From Elephas maximus indicus (taxonomy: Eukaryota; Chordata; Mammalia; Proboscidea; Elephantidae): a stretch of DNA of 64,000 bases. Below the pieces are notes generated by a model. The model was not told where the DNA came from. It worked only from the letters and a program-made list of their open reading frames with translations, and searched no databases. Where the stretch lies: NCBI RefSeq assembly GCF_024166365.1, contig NC_064834.1, forward strand, positions 53,920,001-53,984,000, written 5' to 3'. This document shows positions 27,401 through 36,923 of this stretch, one piece after another. Both the position numbers and the translations under genes were made by a program. The stretch's first letter is position 1; every line of letters begins with the position of its first letter.

Positions 27401-30400
27401 GTGAGGGTAGACCAGAGACTAGAGGCCCTGGGGAGGAAGGTCATGGCTCTCGGGCTTACTAGGGTTTGTACCCTTTTTCCACAGAGGAGAGTCAACAGTG
27501 CTGAGCTTTGTGAGCTGGCTGACACTGAGTGGTCCTGAGCAGTCTAGCATGCGGGGCCCATCCACTGAGAACCAAGAGGCCAAGAGAGTGGCCTTGGACT
27601 GTATCAAGGTAACTGCCTACTCCCGACCCCCACCCCAACCTGTGTGTGAGCAAGCCCAGACCCCTCTCTACTGGGCAGATGCTGCCCTGCCAACTGAAGA
27701 ATAGAACCATCCAGGGCTTGTGATCAGGGCTGACTCTGTCTGCCCTCTCTCCCTGGCTCTTGGGGAAGCTCTCTTACCTCTAGTCTTTGTTTCTGACCCC
27801 CTCTGTCTTGTGCCCTCTCTAGCAGTGTGATCCAGAAAAGATGATCACAGAAAGTAAGTTCCTCCAGCTGGAGTCACTTCAGGAGCTCATGAAGGTACAG
27901 GATGAAGAAGAAAGAGTGATGGAAACGTGGGCTGGGTTTGGGGTGGAAGGAGCTATGGTATATGCCTAGATTCCTGGCAGAGCAGAGCCAGTAGCTGGCT
28001 TCTCCATGCCTACTTTCCTGCTGCTGTTCCCCTCCAGGCTCTAGTCTCAGTGACACCAGATGAAGAGACATATGATGAGGAGGATGCTGCTTTCTGCCTG
28101 GAGATGCTACTGAGGATTGTGCTGGAGAACAGGTAGGAGGTGGGTGAGGGCAGTCTTTAGGCAGGCTGCATTCTAGGCTTGTGCCAAAGGGATGGAAGCC
28201 TGGAGCCATCTTGCTGAATGGGCTCTGAGGCAAGAAGTACATGAGGCTGTAGGCAGAGGGGAGAAGCTTGCTCATTATACCCATCTGTTCAGGGTCTAAT
28301 GCCAATGATCCCTGAAAGGGCTAGCCTGGATCAGAAAGGGAGCTTATTGCCCAGTGTCCTTAACTCTTGTGTTCCCGACAGGGACCGTGTGGGTTGTGTG
28401 TGGCAGACTGTTCGAGACCATCTATACCACCTGTGTGTCCAGGCCCAGGATTTCTGCTTTCTTGTGGAACGGGCAGTGGTGGGACAGCTGCGCTTGGCCA
28501 TTCGGCTGCTCCGGAGAGAAGAGATCAGTGGTCAGGTAAGCAGAATACAGCTGGAGAGGCAGGTGGATATATGCAAGGGGCTAAGACCACAGTGTTAATT
28601 GTGGAAATAGCCTGAGACAGAGAACACATTTAGTGCCTCATAACGTGAACCCATGGAGTCCCTGAGTGATGCAAATGATTAAACACTCAACTGCTAGCCG
28701 AAAGGTTGGCTGTTTGAACCCACCCAGAGGCCCCTTGGAAGACAGTCCTGGCAACTGCTTCCAAAAGGTCACAGCCTTGAAAACGCTATGGAGTGCAGTT
28801 CTGCTCTGACACACATGGGGTCTCCATGAGTCAGAACTGACTCAATGGCAACTAACAACAACAACCTGAGCCCAGTGACCAATTGCAGGGCTGGTGGGAA
28901 TCTAACAAGTGGTATTGGGCTTGAGTCTGGAATGCCTCAAGCATAAAGCTTGTGCTCAGCACCTTTGCAGACTCTTAATGAATCCACTGTGTAGGATGGA
29001 ACTGCTGCTGCCTTGTGGCAGTCCTGATCCTGCAACTGATTTCCTGGCTGTCATGTTTAGGGCCCTCCTGAGATCTGTTGGCCCAATTACAGAAGACCAC
29101 AGGCATAAAATAATTGAGTTTAGCGAGGTCACAGGATACCAGGTAAACACATACAAATCAACCATATTTCTATATACTGACAATGAATATATGGAAATTA
29201 AAATTAAAACCCAATACCATTTATAATCACTCCAAATAAAATGCAAAACTTAGCTATATACTTAACAAAACATGTATAGGATATGTATGCTAAAAATTAC
29301 AAAATGCTAATCAAAGAAATCAATGAAGAGGCATACCATGTCCATAGATTGGAAGACTCAACACAGTAAAGATGTCCTTTCTCCCTCATTTGATCTATAC
29401 TTTTATGCAACTCTTGTCAAAATCCCAGCATGGTTTTTTGTAGACACAGACAAACTTAATCTAAAATTTATATGGAAAAATATAGGCCCTAGAATAGCCA
29501 AAGTAATCTTGACAAAGAATAAAATGGGAGAAGTTGCTATCTGATATTGAGGTTTACTATAGCTATAGTAAACAACACTGTATAGTGTTTGTAGAAGGAT
29601 AGACACAGATTAATGGAACACACTAGAGATCCCAGAAATAGACCCACATAAATATGCTCAACTGATTTTTTTCATTGTAAAAATATGTATAGCATTTGCC
29701 AATTCAACATTTTTCAGGTGTACAAGTTAATGATATCAATTACATTAATCATTGCTCAACTGATTTTTGACAAAGTACAAAAACAACTCAATGAAGAAAG
29801 GATAGCCTTTTCAACAAACAGTGCTGGAGCAATTGAAATCCCTAGGGGAGAAAATAAACCTTGATCGAAACCTCGCACTTTATTAAAAAATTTACACAAA
29901 ATGAATCATAGACTTAAATATAGAACAATAAAGCTTTTAGAAAGAAACATAGAAAAATCTTCAGTATCTGGGGCTAGACAAAGAGTTCTTAGATTTGACA
30001 TCAAAAGCACAATCCATTAAAAAAATTGATAAATTGGACTTCATTAATATTAAAAACTTTTGCTCTGTGAAAGTCCATGTGAAGATTAAAAGACAAGCTA
30101 CTGACAGGGAGAAAATATCTGCAAACCACATATCCGACAAAGGACTAGGTAGCTAAAATATATAAAACCAAAACCAAACCCACTGCCATCAAGTCAATTC
30201 CAACTCATAGCAACCCCATAGGATTTCCAAGGCTGTAAATCTCTACGGAAGCAGACTGCCACATCTTTCTCCCTCAGAGCTGCCGGTGGTTTCAAACCGC
30301 CATCCTTTTGGTTAGTAGTAGATTGCTTTAACCACTGCACCACCAGGGCTCCTTAAAATAAAGAACTCTCAAAACTCAACAGTAAAAAAGCCAATAATCC

Positions 30401-33400
30401 AATCAGAAAATGGGCAAGAGATATGAACAGACATTTCACCAAAGAAGATATATAGATGGCAGATAAGCACATGAAAAGATGTTCAACATCATTAGCCATC
30501 AGGGAAATGCAAATTAAAACCACGAGTTATCACACCTATCAGAATGGCTAAAATAAAAAATAGCAAGAACACCAAATGCTGCCGAGGGTACGGAGAAACT
30601 GGATCACTTACACATTGCCAGTGGGGCTATGAAATGGTACAACTGCTCTGTTGGCAGTTCCTTATAAAACTAAAATGCAATTACCATACAACCTAGCAGC
30701 TGCACTATTGGGCATTTACCCCAGAAAAATGAAAACTGACATTCACGTAAAAGCCTATTACATGAGTGTTCATAGCAGCTTTAGTTGTAATAACCTAAAA
30801 CTAGAATCAGACCAGATGCCCTTCAAGAGGTGACTAGTCAGACTGTGGTACATCTATACCATGGAATGCTATGCGGCAGTAAAAAGAAAGAAAATATTGC
30901 TACAGTCAGCAACTTAGATAAATCTCCAGGGAATTATACAGAGTGAAAAACGGCAATACCAAAAACCAAAAAAGGTTACATACTGTTTAATTCCATTTAT
31001 ATAACATTTTTAAGTGATAAGACTTTAGAAGTTGAGGACAGATTGCCAGGAGTTGTGGATGGGAGCAGGAGGAAGGTGATGTGATTACAAAAAGGCAACA
31101 TGAAGGATCCTTGTGTTGTTGGAATTGTTCAGTATTGTATAGAATGCACAAAACTACACAGGTGATAAAATTGTACAGGACTGAATATGCCCTCTCGGAC
31201 ATACACATATGAGTACAAGTAAAACCAGGGAAATCTGAATAAGATTAGTAAATTGTATCAATGTCAATATCTTGCTTGTGTTATTATAGTTTTATATAAT
31301 ACCATTGGGGTAAACTGGATAAAGTAGATAAGGTATCTCTCTGTATTATTTCTTACAACTGCATATGAATCTACAATTATCTCAATAAAATTTTTTAATG
31401 AAAAACTAAAAAAGTGGGATGCAGACCCCAAATTCTCGTAAAAAGACCAGACTTAATGGTCTGACTGAGACTGGAAGGACCGCAGTGGTCATGGCCCCCA
31501 GACCTTCTGTTGGCCCAGGACAGGAACCATTCCCAAAGCCAACTCTTCAGACAGGGATTGGACTGCACAGTGGGATGGAGAGGGAGGCTGGTGAGGAGTG
31601 AGCTTCTTGGATCAGGTGGACACTTGAGACTATGTTGACATCTCCTGTCTGGAGGGGAGATGAGAGGGTAGAGGGGGTTAGAAGCTGGCGGAATGACACA
31701 AAAAGAGCGTGGTGGCAGGGAGCAGGCCGTCTCATTAGAGGGAGAGCAATTGGGAGTATGTAGCAAGGTGTATATAAGATTATGTGTGAGAGACTGACTT
31801 GATTTTTAAACTTTCACTTAAAGCACAATAAAAAATTTTTTAAAAAAAGACTGAAAAAGAACACCACTAGCAGTGTCTTAAGTTGGTTTCTAGCCAAACT
31901 CTCCTCACTGGTCCAGGGAGACTGGTAGGGAAGGAGACTAGACAGGAAGCTATGTGCCCACTTCCTGTCCTGCACCCTACCCCAGGTACTGCTCTCCCTG
32001 CGCATTTTGCTACTGATGAAGCCCAGTGTGCTGTCCCGAGTCAGCCACCAGGTTGCCTATGGGCTCCATGAACTCCTTAAGACTAACGCAGCCAACATCC
32101 ACTCAGGGGATGACTGGGCCACCCTCTTCACGCTGCTGGAGTGCATTGGCTCAGGAGTGAAGCCTCCAGCTGCCCTGCAGGCCACAGCCAGGGCCGATGC
32201 ACCTGATGCTGGTAAGCCCTTTCCCAGGGAGACCACACTGGCAGATAAACAATTATGGGCCCAGGGGCTGGGACAGGAAAACAAAACACAGGTTACTGCA
32301 TTCGGCAAATTAAACACTCTTGGCTTTTGCCACCTGCTTCCATTCAGTGCCCACTGGCCTCTCCCTCGTACACACAGGTCAAATAGCATGAAGGCAAGTA
32401 GGCAGCGGAGAAGGCTATGAAAGCCAGGCTTCCTACTACTACCCTGAGGACTGTTTTCCCAGATACTATGTCCTTGCTACCACCAACCTGTACCCCCTAC
32501 AGCTGCTACTAGATGCCATCAGGAGCCCAAATTAGCCTGCTGCCCTATTTGGTCAAGAGAGAAAATGTTGAGCCCATCCTTCAAACCCCTGGTGACAGGG
32601 CTGAAACTAAGCCAGGTCAGAGAGAGGGGAGGTCAGGCTCAGCGCCCTTCTTCTGAGAGCCTAATTTATCATTTGTCCCACTGTTCCCATCCCCACACTG
32701 ACTCTGCCCTTCTCCCTGCCTGGCCCAGGGGCCCAGTCAGACAGTGAGCTCCCATCCTATCATCCAAATGATGTGAGCCTGGACCGAGGTTATACTTCTG
32801 ACTCAGAGGTCTACACTGACCACGGCAGGCCTGGCAAGATACACCGATCAGCCACAGATGCTGATGTGGTCAACAGCGGATGGTTAGTGGTGAGTGAGGG
32901 TATGGGAAGAGGGTGAGTTTTCGCTCCTTGGCCTGTGGGAAAGATTCCTGGTCCTCTGAAAGACCATCAGTGGGGTAGATTGAGGTCAAGCCTGGATACC
33001 CAGCTTTTCTGTGTACTTTTCAGGTGGGGAAGGACGACATCGATAACTCCAAGCCAGGACCTGGGCTTAACAGGCCAGGCTCTTCACCTCTGGTCAATCA
33101 ATACAGCCTAACAGTGGGGCTGGACCTGGGGCCACACGACACTAAGTCCCTGCTCAAGTGTGTGGAATCACTGTCCTTCATTGTGCGTGACGCTGCCCAC
33201 ATCACACCCGATAACTTTGAGCTCTGCGTCAAGACTCTCCGAATCTTTGTGGAGGCCAGTCTGAATGGCGGTGAGTCACCTGATGAAGGGGCAGATGGGG
33301 AGTAGCCATGTGAACATACAGGGAGAACATGGAGAGGGGAGGGAAAGGCAGGGTATCTGTGTACATGGATATGGAAATGTGACCTGGGTCCGGCTCTGCT

Positions 33401-36400
33401 CAGGGTCCAAGTCCCAGGAGAAACGGAACAAAAGTCACAAATATGACAGCAAAGGAAACCGCTTCAAGAAGAAATCCAAGGAGGGCTCAGTGCTTCGACG
33501 GCCTCGAGCCTCCAGCCAGCATGCCACTCGGGGCGGGCATAGTGATGATGATGAGGATGAAGGTGTGCCTGCCAGCTACCATACCGTGTCTTTACAGGTC
33601 AGTCAGGACGTAAGTATGACACCCTTTACTTCCTCTCCTCACCCTGTACCTGTTACTGGGAGCCCAAGTGGAGCCAGGGAAAGCCAGGGCTGAGAGGAAG
33701 GGCCCATGTTTCTTATCCCAGGTCCTCAGCCACCATCTTCACGTCATTCCCCTTATCCAAGACCACCTGTAACTCTTTTCACTTAAATTTGTTTTTAAAT
33801 TAAAGTTTATCTATTTTTTGAATAGGTAGTATAGGCACATGGTTCAAGTTCAAAAGGTACAAAAGGGTAAAGAGATAAAAGTCGGTCTCTGTTCTATTCC
33901 TGTCCCCCAGCTACTAAGTTTCCCTCCCCAGAGGCAACCACTGTCACCAGTTTCTTACGTATCCTTCTAGTGTCTATACAGGCATATAAAATGTATTTAA
34001 TAAAATAACCATAGAAAAATTATGTTAGATCTGGCCATTTTGCCCATCAGAGCCTCTGAGTCTGAAGTTTGCTTTCTGGTTTTAAAACGAGATTAACAAA
34101 AAGAGGCTTTTTCTGTCAGGAGGTGTGAAATGGAATTGAAAAGAATGGAGCTTTCTCACTGTGTAGCTCAATGTTATTAAATACTTAGTCCATGTTCCTC
34201 CTAAAATCTCTCTGGTGAGTAATAACTGACCCACGCTTTGGGAAGGAAACAGTAGCTAGGACTGGAGCAACTGGGTTATAAAGTCCAGGAAAAGGGAACT
34301 GGTGAGAGGATTGGAGTATGGCATGATTGGTGCTAGGGTCCCCCCTGAGGACTCAGTCAGGGACAGTGGTGGGGGGGCGGGGAAGAGGGTTTTCCAGACC
34401 TAACCCCACTCATGTCCTTCCCACCCCGCTCCTTTGATCCCAGTTGCTAGACCTGATGCACACCCTGCACACGCGGGCAGCCTCTATCTACAGCTCATGG
34501 GCGGAGGAACAGCGCCACCTGGAGACAGGTGGCCAGAAGATCGAAGCGGATTCCCGCACCCTCTGGGCCCACTGCTGGTGCCCTTTACTGCAGGGTAACC
34601 CTGAGGGGAGCAGGCAGGGAAGGGGCAGGAGTAGAGCTGGAGCTTGGGAAGCACCAGGACCAGGGGCCTGAACGGATCCTGATGCTGCTCTTGTTCTCAG
34701 GCATTGCCTGCCTGTGCTGTGATGCCCGGCGTCAGGTGCGGATGCAGGCACTGACCTATCTGCAGCGAGCACTACTGGTACACGATTTGCAAAAGCTAGA
34801 CGCCCTAGAATGGGAGTCCTGTTTTAACAAGGTAAGACTTCCTGCTGGTCTTAAGATAAAGTACAAATCTTTAAGACAAGGAGAGCCAGGTAGCCTAAAG
34901 AGCCCCTAATGTCAGTCCTCAGCCTTATCATACCTTTCCTCATGCTCTGTGCCCTTCCACTCCAGCCTCTGCCTTCCTTGGGGCAAAGCTGCCCAGCTGA
35001 CTCTGCTAGAGATGTTGGGTATTTACCCACCAGGTGCTGTTTCCTCTGCTGACCAAGCTTTTGGAGAACATTAGCCCTGCAGATGTGGGCGGGATGGAGG
35101 AAACCCGAATGAGGGCTTCCACACTGCTCTCTAAGGTACTGTTCACTACCCTGTGCCCACCTCCCTTGGCCCATTCTTCCCACACCTGCCTCTTCCCAAG
35201 AAAGGAAGCCAGGGCTTCTGGTAGGATGTAGGGATGCAGGGTAGGTGCTCAGGACCCCCAACTACAGAGACTCAGCAGGACCTAGGGACCCAGGAGGATT
35301 CTGGCTCTCAGAGGTCCATGCAAGATAGGGCAGACTTGCCTCCCAGCCTTGGAGAGGGGTGCAGAAGTCTCCTGCATACCCTCAGCTGAAAGGGCTGGTG
35401 GGCCATAGGTCTTCTTGCAGCACCTGTCTCCACTGCTGTCACTGTCTACCTTTGCGGCCCTCTGGCTTACCATCCTGGACTTCATGGACAAGTACATGCA
35501 TGCAGGCTCCAGTGACTTGCTGGTATGTTTTTCCTTAGCCCATGCCTGCTTCCTCTCTCACTTTCTGGGAAGACTTGCTGGTTGTCGCCTTGGTAGCTAC
35601 TTTCCTCTTGCCATACTCCCCCATGACACCTTTTTTATTCTCATGGTCGCACTGCCCCTGCAGTCAGAGGCCATCCCTGAGTCTCTGAAGAACATGCTCC
35701 TGGTGATGGACACAGCAGAGATTTTCCACAGTGCAGATGCACGAGGAGGTGGTCCCTCAGCCCTCTGGGAGATCACATGGGAGCGCATTGACTGTTTCCT
35801 GCCCCACCTACGAGATGAGCTCTTCAAGCAGACTGTCATCCAGGGTAGGGGGCTCAGCCTAACTTCATTAAGGAGGACCCACAAACTCTTAAGCCTGCAG
35901 CTGAATTAGTTCTCTGTGCCCTAGGTGGGTGGGAAGACTGATGGGCATCCAGGGCTCTGCTGGAAAGAAAGCACTAAGTGCTGCCATCTGGATTCTCTAC
36001 CCTCCCCAGACCCCATGCCCATGGAGCCTCATGCCCAAAAACCTCTGGCCTCAGCCCACCTGACTGCTGCTGCTGGTGACACCAAGACACCTGGCCATCC
36101 ACCTCCCCCAGAGATGCCCTCTGAGCTGGGAGCCTCTGGTGAGTCCCTGTAGGTTAGCCTTCTGGGTGTTGGGCAGGAAGCAGGAGGCCTAAGAGGAGGC
36201 CCAGGGTAGCTTGGGGTTGCTGCTGAGCATGGACTGTGAACCAGGGAAAGGAGGAACTGGAGAACCCTGCTTGTCTGCTCTTCCTGTGGGAAATGGCAGG
36301 ACCAAGTAAGCTATGATGAGCTAGCTGCTTGACATTTTCAGGCTTGGGAGGGAAAGCCTGGGGCAGGGACTTGGGATGAATATGCAGAGTTTGCCTTTAA

Positions 36401-36923
36401 GTGATTCTAGTAAAGACCAGACCAAAATTAACCTGATGAGGGGTGGTACAGCAAAGGAGGTACAGGGTAGGCATAAGGTGGTTGGACACTGGAATGAGTT
36501 TCAAGACTCCCAGCTATTTAGCCCGGGTTGAGTCATTAGTTCACAGGGGTGGGGAGGAAGAAAGGATAACTAGTTGGGGAATATGAGAGTTATCCTATGC
36601 CAACAAGGGAGACTGACTGCAGCCACTTTGCTCTCCCTGTAGACTTTGAAAAGCCAGAGGGCTCCCAAGCAGCCAGTAGCACCTCCCCTGGATCACCGGT
36701 GGCCTCTAGCCCCAGCAGGCTGAGCCCTACCCCAGACGGGCCACCACCCCTGGCTCAATCCCCCCTGATCCTGCAGCCCTTGGCCTCCCCACTGCAGGTG
36801 GGCGTGCCACCCATGACTCTGCCCATCATCCTCAACCCTGCACTCATTGAAGCCACCTCACCAGTGCCCCTCCTGGCCACACCTCGCCCCGCAGACCCCA
36901 TGCCCACTTCCGAGGTCAACTAA
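2853..36923 (+). CDS. GBF1: GBF1, Golgi brefeldin A-resistant guanine nucleotide exchange factor 1 (37 exons, 5' partial)
   Basis: Large Arf GEF that loads GTP on Arf1/Arf4/Arf5 at the ER-Golgi intermediate compartment and cis-Golgi, allowing COPI recruitment. The 37 exons (coordinates in the block entries below) join in phase into 1806 residues plus part of a split Glu codon. With the 55 residues encoded upstream this gives about 1861, against 1859 in human. The order is DCB, HUS, Sec7, then HDS repeats and a proline-rich tail. All introns are GT-AG. The first exon starts with the last two bases of a codon, so at least two coding exons (start codon, first ~54 residues) and the promoter lie left of the window. 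Two sense L1 insertions enlarge the introns. The stop is TAA at 36921-36923. The identification rests on near-identity to human GBF1 along its whole length as I remember it. Confidence 0.97.
3290..4010 (-). repeat. Old L1 3'-end fragment, antisense to GBF1
   Basis: The phrases ccaccagcaatgtataagag, cagcactgaatattatc and aatctggtgggtgaaaactg are typical of the reverse strand of the 3' part of old mammalian L1s (L1M/L1ME type). The limits are approximate. Confidence 0.6.
6491..6682. repeat. MER5-type (hAT-Charlie) DNA transposon remnant
   Basis: Hallmark pieces are cttgttagaaatgcaaattc, tcaggccccacatcagctct and ccaggtgattttgatgcatg, with imperfect terminal inverted similarity between ccagtaatttccaaagcatg and the end near aaccactg. 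It is non-autonomous and ancient. The subfamily is not determined. Confidence 0.7.
8629..8697 (+). repeat. AfroSINE-type 3' fragment
   Basis: The piece reads ggtcactatgagtcggaatt and then caacaggtttggtttttg with a T-rich tail. It is the 3' third of the family found elsewhere here in reverse orientation, and the head is absent. Confidence 0.75.
9478..13231 (+). other. GBF1: GBF1 long intron without assigned repeats; possible extra exon inside
   Basis: This 3.75 kb intron separates the DCB exons from the linker exons. I see no clear transposon in it. A phase-compatible, splice-flanked open stretch at 10212-10310 is described in the findings. Nothing else stands out. Confidence 0.7.
13232..14640 (+). 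CDS. GBF1: GBF1 DCB-HUS linker exons with phosphodegron (window exons 6-8)
   Basis: Exons 13232-13379, 13729-13952 and 14475-14640 encode about residues 214-393, a Ser/Thr/Pro-rich linker expected to be disordered. It contains a basic patch ([14 protein letters not shown]) and, at 13812-13832, the codons for DSGLEFS. By the inferred numbering the two serines are S292 and S297, the pair reported for human GBF1 as a CK2-primed beta-TrCP degron used in mitosis. Both are intact. Phases are 0/1, 2/0 and 0/1. Confidence 0.94.
15087..18145 (+). CDS. GBF1: GBF1 HUS domain and pre-Sec7 linker exons (window exons 9-14)
   Basis: Exons 15087-15298, 15620-15718, 16379-16573, 16807-16996, 17599-17739 and 18057-18145 encode about residues 393-701. 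The first four carry the HUS box region, typical of large Arf GEFs, with stretches such as [17 protein letters not shown] and [17 protein letters not shown]; these are close to the invariant HUS signature N-Y-D-C-D. The fifth exon encodes a linker ([11 protein letters not shown], then [15 protein letters not shown]), and the last leads into Sec7. The junction 16996/17599 makes Thr where human has Ser. In the last exon [11 protein letters not shown] has Lys where human has Glu. Every intron is GT-AG and in phase. Confidence 0.95.
16193..16251 (-). repeat. AfroSINE-type fragment, reverse orientation
   Basis: It reads accaaacccattgccgtgg and then attccgactcatagtgaccc, after an A-run. It is the 3' portion of the SINE on the minus strand, lying just upstream of the acceptor of the exon at 16379. 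Confidence 0.75.
19259..25196 (+). CDS. GBF1: GBF1 Sec7 catalytic domain exons (window exons 15-18)
   Basis: Exons 19259-19461, 24136-24259, 24724-24849 and 25114-25196 encode about residues 702-880, the Sec7 nucleotide-exchange domain. The glutamic finger lies in FRLPGEAP: the GAA at 24209-24211 is E794 by the inferred numbering, the residue whose charge reversal inactivates human GBF1. The second Sec7 motif, [18 protein letters not shown], is intact. It carries Met (ATG 24787-24789, inferred M832) at the position that decides brefeldin A sensitivity, so the enzyme is predicted to be BFA-sensitive despite its name. The intron between the first two Sec7 exons holds a 4.2 kb L1. The third intron has an AfroSINE upstream of exon 24724. 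Confidence 0.96.
19759..23981 (+). mobile_element. 5'-truncated L1 retrotransposon in sense orientation, with target-site duplication
   Basis: A 4.2 kb L1 (19772-23968) lies between two 13-bp direct repeats, tactaaggttagg, at 19759-19771 and 23969-23981. It ends in an AATAAA (23943-23948) and an A-run. The 5' end is truncated inside ORF2, so the 5' UTR, ORF1 and most of the endonuclease are missing. ORF2 pieces are readable at about 20013-20600 (linker before the RT), 20918-21499 (reverse transcriptase with the box [10 protein letters not shown]) and 21894-22448 (C-terminal part). Stops and frameshifts separate them, so it cannot encode a working ORF2 protein. The 3' UTR from about 22990 is shared with the fragment at 31408. 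It sits in a GBF1 intron between Sec7 exons. Confidence 0.92.
20918..21499 (+). pseudogene. L1 ORF2 reverse transcriptase remnant
   Basis: This open piece of about 193 codons covers fingers and palm motifs: [36 protein letters not shown] and [14 protein letters not shown]. The FADD catalytic pair is intact locally. The frame is closed on both sides by substitutions and indels relative to the neighbouring ORF2 pieces, so it is a dead fragment of the surrounding L1. Confidence 0.9.
24472..24664 (-). repeat. Near-complete AfroSINE with target-site duplication
   Basis: The body at 24484-24652 runs, on the plus strand, from aaaaccaaacctactgctgt to the reverse of the tRNA-like head (actacaccaccagggtttcc). 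It is flanked by a 12-bp direct repeat, agtgggttggta, at 24472-24483 and 24653-24664. The insertion lies in the GBF1 intron about 60 bases upstream of the exon at 24724. Confidence 0.9.
25862..28535 (+). CDS. GBF1: GBF1 HDS1-HDS2 region exons (window exons 19-26)
   Basis: Exons 25862-26098, 26392-26485, 26836-27012, 27336-27400, 27485-27608, 27823-27894, 28038-28132 and 28382-28535 encode about residues 880-1219, downstream of Sec7. In large Arf GEFs this helical region (homology downstream of Sec7) contributes to membrane and lipid binding and to regulation. Clear stretches are [34 protein letters not shown] and [18 protein letters not shown]. The exon at 27823 begins after a tandem TAGCAG acceptor, so inclusion of one Gln is optional. 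One visible change is [12 protein letters not shown], with Gln where I remember Leu in human. Confidence 0.95.
28655..28865 (+). repeat. AfroSINE-type SINE, forward orientation
   Basis: The tRNA-like head is visible (ggagtccctgagtgatgcaa, then ggttggctgtttgaacccac, matching A and B box positions). It is followed by the body (catgagtcagaactgactca) and a tail of caacaa repeats. It is a longer subfamily than the other copies here. Confidence 0.85.
29090..31397 (+). mobile_element. Old L1 3' fragment, sense, interrupted by an AfroSINE
   Basis: Fragments of the ORF2 C-terminal region and 3' UTR of an old L1 (L1M type): gaaatcaatgaagaggcata, tagaacaataaagcttttag, gagatatgaacagacatttc, and the 3' end acaattatctcaataaaatt near 31390. 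A SINE at about 30164-30354 splits it, so the L1 is older than that SINE. It is full of stops. The limits are approximate. Confidence 0.75.
30164..30354 (-). repeat. AfroSINE-type SINE inserted in an old L1
   Basis: On the plus strand it runs from accaaacccactgccatcaa, through ggctgtaaatctctacggaa and gactgccacatctttctccc, to aaccactgcaccaccagggc. The middle block with the phrase gactgccacatctttc marks a longer subfamily, also seen at 43213. Confidence 0.85.
31408..31848 (+). mobile_element. Young L1 3' UTR fragment, sense
   Basis: About 440 bases closely matching the 3' UTR of the L1 at 23529-23960 (gggatgcagaccccaaattc, through to caataaaaaatttttt), with AATAAA at 31827-31832 and an A-run. 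It contains no coding part. Possible flanking repeats are A-rich and imperfect, so I do not claim a target-site duplication. Confidence 0.85.
31986..33609 (+). CDS. GBF1: GBF1 central C-terminal exons with AMPK-site segment (window exons 27-30)
   Basis: Exons 31986-32211, 32729-32889, 33024-33270 and 33404-33609 encode about residues 1220-1500. The second carries an acidic, Ser/Tyr-rich stretch and then [13 protein letters not shown]. The ACA at 32854-32856 is Thr1337 by the inferred numbering, the residue described as the AMPK target that takes GBF1 off the Golgi. The third exon appears to have a short local insertion relative to human ([11 protein letters not shown]), which would explain the roughly 2-residue greater length. 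The fourth is basic (KKKSKEG) and then acidic (SDDDEDEG). It has two in-frame donors, after 33597 and after 33609, differing by the four codons VSQD. Confidence 0.94.
33610..34443 (+). other. GBF1: GBF1 intron with an old L1-like fragment
   Basis: About 33785-34000 resembles the reverse strand of an old L1 3' end (cagaggcaaccactgtcacc, cagtttcttacgtatccttc). Nothing else is recognised. Confidence 0.6.
34444..36923 (+). CDS. GBF1: GBF1 C-terminal HDS3 and proline-rich tail exons (window exons 31-37)
   Basis: Exons 34444-34594, 34701-34831, 35034-35135, 35409-35522, 35664-35844, 36010-36138 and 36643-36923 (including stop) encode about the last 360 residues. The first five are helical ([51 protein letters not shown]) and correspond to the HDS3 region. 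The last two encode a Pro/Ser-rich tail ending PTSEVN. In the tail [12 protein letters not shown] has Ser where human has Cys. The stop TAA is at 36921-36923. All junctions keep phase. Confidence 0.95.

Larger units (their letters stand above)
28536..31985 (+). other. GBF1: GBF1 intron filled by SINE and L1 insertions
   Basis: The 3.45 kb between exons 28382-28535 and 31986-32211 is largely repeats: a forward AfroSINE-type copy, an old L1 interrupted by a reverse AfroSINE, and a young L1 3' UTR piece. No exon is seen. Confidence 0.8.

Noticed and set aside
29323-29544. Separate gene suggested by a 73-codon open frame
   Set aside because: The translation ([16 protein letters not shown]) is an old L1 ORF2 fragment.
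31395-31860. Target-site duplication around the young L1 3' UTR fragment
   Set aside because: The flanks are A-rich and only imperfectly similar (aaaaactaaaaaag against aaaagactgaaaaag), so a true duplication cannot be distinguished from low complexity.
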